A stretch of DNA of 34,951 nucleotides from a virus. The translations under genes and the position numbers were made by a program. Of this stretch, positions 27,968 through 34,814 are shown one piece after another. Each line of letters starts with the position of its first letter. The first letter of the stretch is position 1. The notes under the pieces were generated by a model, which saw nothing but the letters and a program-made list of their open reading frames with translations, was not told where the DNA came from and searched no databases. The stretch lies in IMG/VR virus record IMGVR_UViG_3300034272_002715, positions 1 to 34,951 of that record; one strand, 5' to 3'.

Positions 27968-27976
27968 TGCTACTGT
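27968..27976 (+). promoter_or_regulatory. Extended -10 element before the RHH-like gene
   Basis: TGCTACTGT is identical to the element on the minus strand at 17078-17070. Start of transcription is expected near 27983, 16 bases before the ATG at 27999. Confidence 0.5.
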
Positions 27977-27998
27977 GTAGGAGACTAGAACAGGGACC

Positions 27999-28274
27999 AT
28001 GCCGCTGCGCCACGGCTCGAAGATCTATTGCCAGTTGCTGCTTGATACCAATAGGTACAAGCTGGCGGAAAAACTTGCCGCCACGGAAGGTAAGAAGGTG
28101 ACGGGGTTGTTGCGGGAAATGGTTTACGCGGCGTTGGAAAAAGCGCTTCCGGCTTCGGACTACAGGGCTGCGGAGGCTGCGGATAAGGCGGCTTGGGCCG
28201 AGTCAGTGCAAAGGCGGGTGCAGGGCAGATTGCGCTCCAAGCAGCCAGAAGGTGAATCAGAAGTTGGCGCATGA
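27999..28274 (+). CDS. Ribbon-helix-helix-like small DNA-binding protein
   Basis: A 91-residue protein beginning MPLRHGSKIYCQLLLDTNRY. A beta strand (IYCQLLLD) followed by two helices (YKLAEKLAATEGKKVTGLLR, EMVYAALEKALP) is the ribbon-helix-helix plan. The strand would contact DNA as a dimer. The tail (ADKAAWAESVQRRVQGRLRS) matches proteins I recall from cyanobacteria and their phages, with AW..SV..RV.GR. It has its own promoter and lies next to a palindrome at 28325, so it may be an autoregulator or a repressor of the following genes. Confidence 0.68.
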   Translation: MPLRHGSKIYCQLLLDTNRYKLAEKLAATEGKKVTGLLREMVYAALEKALPASDYRAAEAADKAAWAESVQRRVQGRLRSKQPEGESEVGA

Positions 28275-28324
28275 GACTCAGTTATGGTTTGTAACAGTCT
28301 GAGTCTGGTGGCGGTTGCGGGTTA

Positions 28325-28340
28325 AACTACTACAGTAGTT
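28325..28340. promoter_or_regulatory. Palindrome AACTAC-TACA-GTAGTT, candidate operator
   Basis: Six-base arms with a four-base centre, 12 bases before the GTG at 28353. Its core CTACTACAGTAG also covers the SSB promoter at 17065. A TACAGT in the centre could be a -10. Confidence 0.4.
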
Positions 28341-28352
28341 CACTAAAGGACA

Positions 28353-28574
28353 GTGACGCGGTACGTGGTTATGGCAGGGGATCGCTGGGTTACAGCGGTC
28401 TATGGGCCAGGGAATGGGATTGGGCTTACGGCTGCAAAGGATGATGCGTCAAGCTGGGTCACCTATGAACGCGCTGTTGTGGCTGCACAAGCTGTGGCTC
28501 GCTGCACTAATAGCCCTGTTAGCGTCCATGGCGTGGAAGAACCCGTCTACCCCCGGTCTTGGAAAGCAGAATGA
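28353..28574 (+). CDS. Hypothetical small protein
   Basis: A 73-residue protein from a GTG at 28353 (MTRYVVMAGDRWVTAVYGPG); AAAGGA is only 2 bases before it, so the ATG at 28371 may be the true start. The body VTAVYGPGNGIGLTAAKDDA followed by ERAVVAAQAVARCTNSPVSV is a small beta-beta-alpha pattern. No family recognised. The next ATG overlaps its TGA. Confidence 0.5.
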   Translation: MTRYVVMAGDRWVTAVYGPGNGIGLTAAKDDASSWVTYERAVVAAQAVARCTNSPVSVHGVEEPVYPRSWKAE

Positions 28575-28879
28575 ACGTCTTGAACTGGGAAGAAAACCGG
28601 GAAGTACGTTTCGGTGAAGGTATCTCGCGTACCAGTGCAGAAAAGTCTGCCCTTTTTGAGCTGCAGATCTGGTTGCCTGGGCAGGGAGCAATGCGGGATC
28701 TGGTGAGGGCGGAGTCGCTCCAGCAGGCTGTGGAGTTTGCCAAGAATCGTTACCCGAATTGCCGGGTGGATACTCCGGTGCCACCGGCAAGAAAACCTAA
28801 GCTGGCTCGGTCGCATACCAGTCCCAGTGTGGCTGCGAAGGCGCGTAAAAAACTGTCAGAAACTTGCAATGACAACTGA
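28571..28879 (+). CDS. Hypothetical protein with basic C-terminus
   Basis: A 102-residue protein from the ATG at 28571, overlapping the previous stop. It reads MNVLNWEENREVRFGEGISR, then FELQIWLPGQGAMRDLVRAE and SLQQAVEFAKNRYPNCRVDT. The second part is a strand-helix-strand phrase (W.PG....LVRAESLQQAVEFAKNRYP) seen in other small phage proteins such as the 27573 gene. The tail is Pro/Lys-rich. Its function is unknown. Confidence 0.55.
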   Translation: MNVLNWEENREVRFGEGISRTSAEKSALFELQIWLPGQGAMRDLVRAESLQQAVEFAKNRYPNCRVDTPVPPARKPKLARSHTSPSVAAKARKKLSETCNDN

Positions 28880-29054
28880 AATTCCACAGTGGGCTGTCGA
28901 GGCTTGGGCCGAGGTGCGCATTGACCAAGGGCGGCAAGATTATTTGGAGCGTCTGTACGTTCTAGATGGGCGCGATTCTCCCGCGCATCCCATGCACAGC
29001 CTGTACACCGGGCTGTACATGGATCACATCACAAAGATGGAGAACGAAGGCTAG
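28869..29054 (+). CDS. Hypothetical small acidic protein
   Basis: A 61-residue protein starting MTTEIPQWAVEAWAEVRIDQ and continuing LERLYVLDGRDSPAHPMHSL. The ATG at 28869 overlaps the preceding gene by 11 bases. It contains Trp, His and Asp residues but no named motif. It is the last plus-strand gene of the replication module, and its stop overlaps by 4 bases the stop of the convergent minus-strand gene; no terminator is seen at this junction. Confidence 0.5.
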   Translation: MTTEIPQWAVEAWAEVRIDQGRQDYLERLYVLDGRDSPAHPMHSLYTGLYMDHITKMENEG

Positions 29055-29272
29055 GCCAAGTCGCGGTCTAGTCCGAAGCAGTCCGCCAGGTTGTTCGCCG
29101 CTTCGCGAATGGCCCAGGCGGATTTTGTGCGTTCCAGCTGGTGCAGGGTGTTGAGTAGCAGAGCAGCTTCCAGAAGGCCGCGGTAGTCGCCTTTGTTGAA
29201 GCGTTCCACGAGCCAGGTGTCTGTTGCGGCTTTGTGGAAGCTGGATTCTGTGCTGTGCTCTAGAGGGTTCAT
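29051..29272 (-). CDS. Hypothetical helical protein next to the endolysin
   Basis: A 73-residue protein from the ATG at 29272 (MNPLEHSTESSFHKAATDTW). It continues LVERFNKGDYRGLLEAALLL and AWAIREAANNLADCFGLDRD, an all-helical pattern without a membrane segment. The VERFNKGDYR.LLEAALLL phrase recalls conserved small cyanophage proteins. It starts 2 bases after the endolysin stop and probably shares its transcript. The function is unknown; an accessory of lysis timing is only a possibility. Confidence 0.6.
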   Translation of the reverse strand: MNPLEHSTESSFHKAATDTWLVERFNKGDYRGLLEAALLLNTLHQLERTKSAWAIREAANNLADCFGLDRDLA

Positions 29273-29274
29273 GG

Positions 29275-30402
29275 CTAACTGGGACGGACTTTCAAGAACC
29301 AGCCGGTATCGTTGCCGTCCACAAGCCAACGAGGCAGCCAGTTTTTCTTGGAATAGGCAACTCCAGCGCCGCCTTTGTGACTTACATAGCCGCCTGCAGT
29401 CAGATTTGCCTCACCATAAGGATCATTAAAGATGAGGTGGGTCGGAGTGTAACCGACTACAACGCTCCAGTGGCCCCCGCCGGAAGGACTGGACACAGGG
29501 CCGTGATGGAGCCAGCCAACAGGTACTGGGTGGCCGGCGTTGATTTCGTCTTCCAAGTCTTGGGCAGTGCCGTCCATTTCAAAGGTGGCTTTGAGTCCCA
29601 GAGCTTTGAGGGCTGCAATCTGTGCTTTGGGGTCGGTGGTGTCGCCGAAGCGGGCGCGGAGTTTGTTGTACTCGTAATCTCCTGAAATCTTTCCGTAATA
29701 GCGGGCCACCATGGCACAGCTGGAACTGAAGCATTGGCGGTAGCCGGTTGCTCCATCGTCAGGGCCTAGTTGGTACTCGTAGGCGACCTTGAGAACTTTT
29801 TCTTTTGGTTTGACTGGCGGGTTAGTGCCAGAGTGTTGCTCCATCAGAGCAATCAATTTGCCGGCGTAATTGGGGTCCGTAGCGTAGCCTTCTTTAATCA
29901 GCCACTTGGCAGCATCATCGCGGGTGTTTGTGTTGTTGCAGCCTTTGTAGGTTTTGAAGTCTTTGTACCAGTGATCTACTAGGTAGATGACGCAGGACAG
30001 TAGATCCGGAAAGTCGATGAAGCTGTCAGTGATTGAGATCCACTGATTGTTGATAAATTCTTGTGTTTTGGTGTCGGTGCCGTTGCCTTTTAGGCCGAAA
30101 AAGTTGTTGCGGCCTGAGACAAGCTTGCCGTAGTTGGATTCCAGGGCCCATTGGGCGCTTACCAGTTCCGGGAATTTGGCGCCGGCTACGCGGGCAGCTT
30201 CGAGGATTCCTTCCCAAGTATTGGGGAAGCTGGTTTGTTTGCCAGCTACGCTCCAGGTTTTGAACCAGCCTTGGTCGCGGCCCAAGATGTTGGGGTTGGC
30301 CTTGTTGATGGCTTGTTCCAGCTCGGTCAGGGCTGCCATCTGGTGCGGCAGGGCCTTGTAGTAGCGGAAGAGATCGCCTAGGCGGATTGCGTTAGAAGCC
30401 AT
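29275..30402 (-). CDS. Endolysin: glucosaminidase-like domain plus C39-like peptidase
   Basis: A 375-residue two-domain lysin. After an N-terminal helix (MASNAIRLGDLFRYYKALPH), residues about 70 to 190 form a FlgJ/GH73-like glycan hydrolase with SAQWALESNYGK (catalytic Glu) and SGRNNFFGLKGNG. Residues about 205 to 375 form a C39-like papain-fold peptidase with GYRQCFSSSCAMVARYYG (Cys), GGHWSVVVGYTP (His) and LIFNDPYGEA (Asn/Asp). Together they would cut both the glycan and the peptide part of the wall. A small linker (TNPPVKPKEKVLK) joins them. There is no signal peptide, so a holin or pinholin is needed. The gene overlaps the preceding small gene. Confidence 0.85.
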   Translation of the reverse strand: MASNAIRLGDLFRYYKALPHQMAALTELEQAINKANPNILGRDQGWFKTWSVAGKQTSFPNTWEGILEAARVAGAKFPELVSAQWALESNYGKLVSGRNNFFGLKGNGTDTKTQEFINNQWISITDSFIDFPDLLSCVIYLVDHWYKDFKTYKGCNNTNTRDDAAKWLIKEGYATDPNYAGKLIALMEQHSGTNPPVKPKEKVLKVAYEYQLGPDDGATGYRQCFSSSCAMVARYYGKISGDYEYNKLRARFGDTTDPKAQIAALKALGLKATFEMDGTAQDLEDEINAGHPVPVGWLHHGPVSSPSGGGHWSVVVGYTPTHLIFNDPYGEANLTAGGYVSHKGGAGVAYSKKNWLPRWLVDGNDTGWFLKVRPS

Positions 30403-30568
30403 CGGAATGGGGGGCGTGGATACTAATGGCGCCGCCTAGTTTGCGACTTTCTCCTGTCTGTAGGGTGTTGTCGATCGGGTGCTCCAGCACGACTGGAGGT
30501 GTGATGGTTGGAGGCTGGGTGGCGTGCCAGTCTTCGATGGCGCGATCCAGCCTCGGCCCGATCGTCAG
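30392..30568 (-). CDS. Small protein overlapping the endolysin start, non-standard start codon
   Basis: A 58-residue frame reading TIGPRLDRAIEDWHATQPPT, then PPVVLEHPIDNTLQTGESRK and ending AISIHAPHSDGF. The composition is convincing and similar phrases (PPVVLEHP...TGE) recur in phages in memory. In-frame ATG, GTG and TTG are missing. The CTG at 30568, overlapping the TGA of the gene before it (CTGA), is the most natural start. Its TAA overlaps the first codons of the endolysin by 11 bases. No clear ribosome-binding site precedes it, so it may be translated by re-initiation. Confidence 0.45.
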   Translation of the reverse strand: MTIGPRLDRAIEDWHATQPPTITPPVVLEHPIDNTLQTGESRKLGGAISIHAPHSDGF

Positions 30569-30702
30569 CGTTTTGGGAAGGCAAGCCTCAGAAACTGCAG
30601 GATGAGTTGCACCACGCTGTTTGCGCGGAGGCTGCTCATGCCGATGATCTCGCTAGCAGCGGCCACGGCGATGGCGATGATGGCGGTGGTTGTGGGGTCC
30701 AT
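30565..30702 (-). CDS. Small hydrophobic protein, holin-like candidate
   Basis: A 45-residue protein reading MDPTTTAIIAIAVAAASEII, then GMSSLRANSVVQLILQFLRL and AFPKR. A short hydrophobic helix (residues 5 to 20) and an amphipathic helix follow the plan of small cyanophage proteins (MDPTTTAI..ASEII...SNSVVQL) that I remember next to lysis or tail genes. It is the first gene of the minus-strand lysis block after the promoter at 30725. With one short membrane helix it could be a pinholin-type protein, but this is unproved. Confidence 0.6.
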   Translation of the reverse strand: MDPTTTAIIAIAVAAASEIIGMSSLRANSVVQLILQFLRLAFPKR

Positions 30703-30724
30703 AGAGATTTAAGGGTCTTGGCAA

Positions 30725-30753
30725 AGTTTAGCTGTACTAAAGAAGAACGCCAA
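30725..30753 (-). promoter_or_regulatory. Sigma70-like promoter for the lysis block
   Basis: On the minus strand TTGGCG, a 17-base spacer and TAAACT (each 4 of 6 consensus bases). Start of transcription is expected about 16 bases before the ATG at 30702. Confidence 0.45.
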
Positions 30754-30799
30754 GCAGCTAGTGCGTGTGCCAGCTAACTTTGTGTAAAGGCTGTTGGGT

Positions 30800-31120
30800 A
30801 TGGACCATCGCATCGAGGATGGTGAATACTTAAATAAAAAACAAGCTAAGGCTAAATTTAGGCAGTCCATTCTTAAAGAATGGGATAACAAGTGTGCTTA
30901 CTGCGCTACAGATTTAGGTAGGTCGGCCACATTAGATCACGTACATCCGAAGATTCGCGGTGGGCATACGCACCAACAGAATCTTATTGCTTGTTGTTTT
31001 GCCTGTAATATTTCGAAATCTGCCAATGATTGGCTGGAGTGGTACAGGGATCAGGATTTTTGGGAGCCGCACCGGGAGGATGCGATTATCCGCTGGGTTA
31101 CGGGAGGGCTGTGTACGTAG
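30800..31120 (+). CDS. HNH endonuclease, small free-standing
   Basis: A 106-residue protein from the ATG at 30800 (MDHRIEDGEYLNKKQAKAKF). HNH core: SILKEWDNKCAYCATDLGRS, then ATLDHVHPKIRGGHTHQQNL and IACCFACNISKSANDW, with the CxxC pairs, DHV and the Asn. It ends WEPHREDAIIRWVTGG. It lies on the plus strand between minus-strand lysis genes, and its end overlaps the last codons of the 31098 gene by 23 bases, so it looks inserted in that space. The first third is A/T-rich. It is a mobile or homing nuclease candidate, unrelated in sequence outside the core to the 19719 one. Confidence 0.82.
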   Translation: MDHRIEDGEYLNKKQAKAKFRQSILKEWDNKCAYCATDLGRSATLDHVHPKIRGGHTHQQNLIACCFACNISKSANDWLEWYRDQDFWEPHREDAIIRWVTGGLCT

Positions 31121-31283
31121 AGTTCCAGCCCATGCCTTCTAGGTAAACTTGGGCGATGTATGCGTCTTCTGCATAACGGCAGATGCTGTTTTTGCAGGCG
31201 CGGTAGTAGATTTCGCCGCGTTCGTTTTCCAGCTGTTCCAGGGCAAAACCGTCCGCGTATCGGGTGCTGTGGACTACCGACAT
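31098..31283 (-). CDS. Hypothetical small protein beside the HNH gene
   Basis: A 61-residue protein starting MSVVHSTRYADGFALEQLEN and ending GMGWNSTYTALP. Pattern ERGEIYYRACKNSICRYAED suggests a beta hairpin with two Cys. I do not know its family. Its 3' end runs 23 bases into the convergent HNH gene. It starts 3 bases after the stop of the 31287-31526 gene, so they are one unit. Confidence 0.5.
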   Translation of the reverse strand: MSVVHSTRYADGFALEQLENERGEIYYRACKNSICRYAEDAYIAQVYLEGMGWNSTYTALP

Positions 31284-31286
31284 GAC

Positions 31287-31526
31287 TTAGCGAGCTTCTA
31301 GCTTTGTTACCCGCTGTTCGACGCCGTTGAGGCGGGTAAAAGTTTCGCGGCGGTCTTCTTTGATGTCTGTGTGGAGCACTTCCAGCTGAGTGGCGATGTG
31401 CTCCACGGCAGACGTGAGGCGGATTACGGCGTCACGGGCTTCATCGTTTCGACGGGAAAAGCCCATGGCACCCATAGCAGCCACGCTGATGGACGCTCCG
31501 GCGACAGCAGCGATGACCTCGATCAT
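31287..31526 (-). CDS. Membrane-anchored coiled-coil protein, holin/spanin-like candidate
   Basis: A 79-residue protein starting MIEVIAAVAGASISVAAMGA. Residues 2 to 22 form a Gly/Ala-rich transmembrane helix, followed by a charged amphipathic coiled coil (DEARDAVIRLTSAVEHIATQ, LEVLHTDIKEDRRETFTRL, EQRVTKLEAR). This plan, a helix plus a coiled coil of about 50 residues, is found in small cyanophage proteins near tail fibre and lysis genes. It may help form the lysis lesion, or it may be a small virion protein. The identity beyond this plan is not known. Confidence 0.65.
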   Translation of the reverse strand: MIEVIAAVAGASISVAAMGAMGFSRRNDEARDAVIRLTSAVEHIATQLEVLHTDIKEDRRETFTRLNGVEQRVTKLEAR

Positions 31527-31535
31527 GGTGCTAGT

Positions 31536-31670
31536 TTAGCGTCCCTGTCCGCGCAATTTTTTGCGTCGGTGATTGGGTTTAGACCGTTTGCCTTGCCCTT
31601 GGGCGGTAAGTTTTGGCTTCCCCGGCACATGTTGCACCGAGGTAGCGCCGGTCTTGGATTTGACTGCCAT
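31536..31670 (-). CDS. Small basic protein (MAVKSKTG type)
   Basis: A 44-residue, Lys/Arg/Gln/Gly-rich protein: MAVKSKTGATSVQHVPGKPK, then LTAQGQGKRSKPNHRRKKLR and GQGR. Short proteins with TAQGQG and RRKK.RGQGR recur in cyanophages as I remember them. It is highly basic and without hydrophobic core, so it is probably disordered and may bind nucleic acid in the virion. It lies 7 bases downstream of the small membrane protein gene. Confidence 0.6.
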   Translation of the reverse strand: MAVKSKTGATSVQHVPGKPKLTAQGQGKRSKPNHRRKKLRGQGR

Positions 31671-31676
31671 GTGTCG

Positions 31677-31784
31677 TTACCAGTAGCGGTCTTGCCAGTC
31701 GTAGGTATGGCACCACTGCCAAGCCATGATGCCGAGGATGGCAGTGGCTAGCAGCAGTGCCAAGGCAGCGATCAGGATGCCCAA
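31677..31784 (-). CDS. Tiny single-helix membrane protein, possible pinholin
   Basis: A 35-residue protein from a TTG at 31784, with AGGG 6 bases upstream and its first codons inside the previous gene: LGILIAALALLLATAILGIM then AWQWCHTYDWQDRYW. It is one strong transmembrane helix followed by an aromatic tail (WQW.HTYDWQDRYW). This tail recurs in small cyanophage proteins in memory. Size and helix would suit a pinholin. The start codon is unusual but the ribosome-binding site and overlap support it. Confidence 0.5.
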   Translation of the reverse strand: MGILIAALALLLATAILGIMAWQWCHTYDWQDRYW

Positions 31785-32086
31785 GGCAGGCCCTGCGCAA
31801 CGGTCGGATTACGCTGCTCGTCCAGCTGTTTCTGGAGGGCGGCTTTCAACTCGTCCACCTTTTCGGCGGTCAGTTTCTCTTGCACCCAGCCGATGACGAT
31901 CTCGGAGGTGAGGTCGGCGAAGGGGATCATGTCCTCTTCAGGGCGCTCGAAGCCGATGGAGCCATAGGCGCCAGCGCTGTAGGTGTCGTCTTTGGCGTCC
32001 ACCGTGTAGTGGGCGGTGAACACATACCCGTCATTTGCCTCGCGTTCAAGCTGGGCAATGTTCCAGGTGAAGGTGGTGTCAGCCAT
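31772..32086 (-). CDS. Conserved phage protein, DUF7936-like
   Basis: A 104-residue protein from the ATG at 32086 (MADTTFTWNIAQLEREANDG); the frame extends upstream but without a better start. The pattern YVFTAHYTVDAKDD, then AYGSIGFERPEEDMIPFADL and TSEIVIGWVQEKLTAEKVDE ending in GLPW belongs to a small family found beside tail fibre genes of many phages, which I recall as DUF7936. Its role is unknown; a chaperone for the fibre or a small tail component is plausible from the location. Confidence 0.7.
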   Translation of the reverse strand: MADTTFTWNIAQLEREANDGYVFTAHYTVDAKDDTYSAGAYGSIGFERPEEDMIPFADLTSEIVIGWVQEKLTAEKVDELKAALQKQLDEQRNPTVAQGLPWAS

Positions 32087-32167
32087 GGGTTTGATGGTGG
32101 TAGCCGAAGTGTAATTGTGGTGCAACCAGTTGGGTAGGCCGGTTGCCCGCCTTAGTGAGTAGGCCTA

Positions 32168-34774
32168 CTAGCTCAGGCGATAGGTCACAAACGTGTTGGC
32201 GGCAGTACGTCGTGATGCAAAACGACCAGACGTGCCAGTAGCAACAGAACCAGAACCAACAACAGTGTGAGCAGTGCCAGCCAACACACGCACCAAGCTG
32301 GGACCTGTGTTGATGACGCTCCACTCAAAGGTGAAGTTGTCGTAAGTGCTACTGAACCCGGCTTGTGTGTCGGTGCCCGTGGGCAACGTCATATCAGTCG
32401 CTGCGGCTGACGTACTGGTGATAATGCCTGCTTTAAGGTTTGCGATTGTCAACGTTGCAGTGGCATTGACAGCAGCAGGAGCTGGCTGGTCGTGTGCAAT
32501 TACACCGTCGTTGGTGATGCGGAAACGCTCTACAGGAGTGGCAGTACCATCTGGTGTGGTGCTAAAGACGATCCGGCCCGGATAATCAGATGCAGACCAT
32601 CCAGCATCAGCCTGTGCTGTAATCCATGCTGCTTCACCGCCTTCGCCATTACCGAAGGCAACACGGCCGAGGCTTTCTCCTGCTCCAATTCCAGCAGCAA
32701 TAGTTCTGCCTGTGAATAGAGCCAGCTTTGCTTCAAATGTTGACCCCGAGCTGTTGCCACGGACCTGAATCAGCGAGTCAGACCAGTTGCCGGCGCTAAG
32801 GCTAGAAGACGTACCAACTAACAACCTGCCGGAGCTGTCGATGCGGGCAAACTCGCTTAAAGGACCTTGAACAATTACAGGGTGGATTGTGGCAGCAGCT
32901 TTAATATCAAGCGCCCCACCAGGAGCAGTCACGCCAATGCCAACCCTGGCTCCAGCACTGGCTGAATCGCCCTTGATCACCATCCGGGCTTCCAATGTGT
33001 TGCTTAAATTGTTATTTGTACTAAATACAAGATCTGATGTTCCACCTACCGTTGTTAATGCTGTGGCATCAATAGCTGCATGAATTTTTGGCCCAGAGCC
33101 TGAACCATCTTCGTTATAAAAACTAATCCTACCCCATGGATTGGTTGCGGACCAATCTGATGCAACCGTTGTAGTTGCAATCCTTAACTCAGTGGGAGAG
33201 GGTGCTGCACTGCCTGTTGCTGAGGATAAATGCAACAACGTGGCAGGACTCATAGTGCCAATCCCTACAAGCCCTGCCTGTGTCACACGAAGCCGTTCGC
33301 TGCGCCCAGTAGAGTTGCCTGTACAAATACTTACGCCATCAAAGCCATTAATACTAAGACCATCCGAAGGACCTGTACCTTCGCCAGAATGATCATACGC
33401 ACTAATGCTCATGTTGTACTTATTTGCGTCCCCCAGACTCGGGCGGAAGTTCAGTACGTTTCCACCACCACTTGTGTTATATAGTTCAAAGGCTCCTTGT
33501 CCACGGCAATCAAATGTATAGAGAGGGTTGCTAGACCCCAGACCTAAGCGACCTGTGTTTGTAATCCGCATTGCTTCGAACATTGTTGCAGCAGCTCCAG
33601 CAGTGCCAGATGCTGACGAATACTCAAATACATGCTCACCACTTGTATTCTGATAGTAAGTACTTGCATAGCTAGACCCAATAAATTTATTGCCTCCATC
33701 GTTGTATAGGTTTCTGGAAAAGAGCGTAACACCGTTGACTCCGCCTGCAAACCAGTTGTTAACGGCCCCATTTAACTGAATGGCTGTACGTGTGCCAAAC
33801 GCACTTGGTGCAGAAACCAAGCCAACATTCCCACTCGCATCCACGAACAACCGCCCCGTGCCATTAGTTGAGATGGCTACTTGGTCTGCGCCGGGGGAGT
33901 AGAGGCCGGTGTTGGTGTCGCCGGTGAAGGTGACGGTGGGTGCTAGGGCAGTACCTAGGGCGTGGCTGACAATGCCGGTGGTTTGGATTGTTTGGCTGCC
34001 GAAGTCGGGGGCGATCTTGGTGCCAGCGATGGCGGCGCTGGCGTTTACGTCGGCGTTGACGATGGTGCCGTCGAGCAGCATCGTGCTCGTGACGGTGCCC
34101 GTGTCGCCGGTGGTGACGACGGTGCCACTGATATTGGGCAGCGTGATCGTCCGATCACCAGTTGGATCGACTACAGCCAGCGTGGTCTCGAAGCCGTCGG
34201 CGGTGCTGCCTTCAAAGGTCAGGCTGCCAGTGGTGCCGATTTCAAGGTTGCCAGTGACTGTGCCGCCGGACTTGGGCAAGCCTGCGTTGGCGAGGTCGTA
34301 GGCCGATTTGACTGCCGTGCTTGAGGCAATCGTTGTTGAACTGGTGGTGCTGATGCTGTCGCTGACTTTGGATTGCAGGCCGGCCGGTGTTACGGCACGC
34401 GCAGCGTCACTGCCTGCTTGAGTTTCTACATCAGTAGCAAGTTCCAGCAGACCCTGAACAGTGGTACTGCCGGTGGGGGTGCCGTTGACCCAGGCACTGC
34501 CGTTCCAAATCTTGACGCCGACGGGGGTGAGGCTTGTATCTAGCCACACTTCGCCGGTGCTGTTGCCGCTGCTGCCACCTGCGCCAGGTGTTGCATTAGG
34601 GGCAGTGGTGCCAACGTGGACAGGGCCGACTTTGATAATCGTGGCGCCTGTGGAATCCTTGAAAAACAGGCCAGCTGAGGCGGCATTGCTGTTGATGGCG
34701 AGCTGGCCATCGGCGATGCTAGTGGTAGGCCGTTTATTGGCAGTGCTGCTACGGAGGTGCTTATAGGTGGCCAT
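32168..34774 (-). CDS. Tail fibre / receptor-binding protein
   Basis: An 868-residue virion protein from the ATG at 34774, with GGAG 7 bases upstream. The N-terminal 120 residues (KHLRSSTANKRPTTSIADGQ, LAINSNAASAGLFFKDSTGA, HVGTTAPNA, GEVWLDTSLTPVGVKIWNGS) are the virion-attachment domain I know from many cyanophage fibres. The middle holds phage-fibre repeats (PKSGGTVTGNLEIGTTGSL, SGTVVTTGDTGTVTSTMLLD). Then there is a long beta-helix-like shaft with repeated V-GIG phrases (GRLGLGSSNP, GLVGIGTMSP, ARVGIGVTAP). The C-terminus ends ASRRTAANTFVTYRLS, probably the trimeric tip. No S74 chaperone domain is visible. Base composition differs between the G/C-rich N-terminal third and the rest, which suggests a mosaic gene. 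Confidence 0.85.
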   Translation of the reverse strand: MATYKHLRSSTANKRPTTSIADGQLAINSNAASAGLFFKDSTGATIIKVGPVHVGTTAPNATPGAGGSSGNSTGEVWLDTSLTPVGVKIWNGSAWVNGTPTGSTTVQGLLELATDVETQAGSDAARAVTPAGLQSKVSDSISTTSSTTIASSTAVKSAYDLANAGLPKSGGTVTGNLEIGTTGSLTFEGSTADGFETTLAVVDPTGDRTITLPNISGTVVTTGDTGTVTSTMLLDGTIVNADVNASAAIAGTKIAPDFGSQTIQTTGIVSHALGTALAPTVTFTGDTNTGLYSPGADQVAISTNGTGRLFVDASGNVGLVSAPSAFGTRTAIQLNGAVNNWFAGGVNGVTLFSRNLYNDGGNKFIGSSYASTYYQNTSGEHVFEYSSASGTAGAAATMFEAMRITNTGRLGLGSSNPLYTFDCRGQGAFELYNTSGGGNVLNFRPSLGDANKYNMSISAYDHSGEGTGPSDGLSINGFDGVSICTGNSTGRSERLRVTQAGLVGIGTMSPATLLHLSSATGSAAPSPTELRIATTTVASDWSATNPWGRISFYNEDGSGSGPKIHAAIDATALTTVGGTSDLVFSTNNNLSNTLEARMVIKGDSASAGARVGIGVTAPGGALDIKAAATIHPVIVQGPLSEFARIDSSGRLLVGTSSSLSAGNWSDSLIQVRGNSSGSTFEAKLALFTGRTIAAGIGAGESLGRVAFGNGEGGEAAWITAQADAGWSASDYPGRIVFSTTPDGTATPVERFRITNDGVIAHDQPAPAAVNATATLTIANLKAGIITSTSAAATDMTLPTGTDTQAGFSSTYDNFTFEWSVINTGPSLVRVLAGTAHTVVGSGSVATGTSGRFASRRTAANTFVTYRLS

Positions 34775-34814
34775 GCCTTAGCTCCCGATGGGACGGCGTT
34801 ACCTCCAGAGTCTA

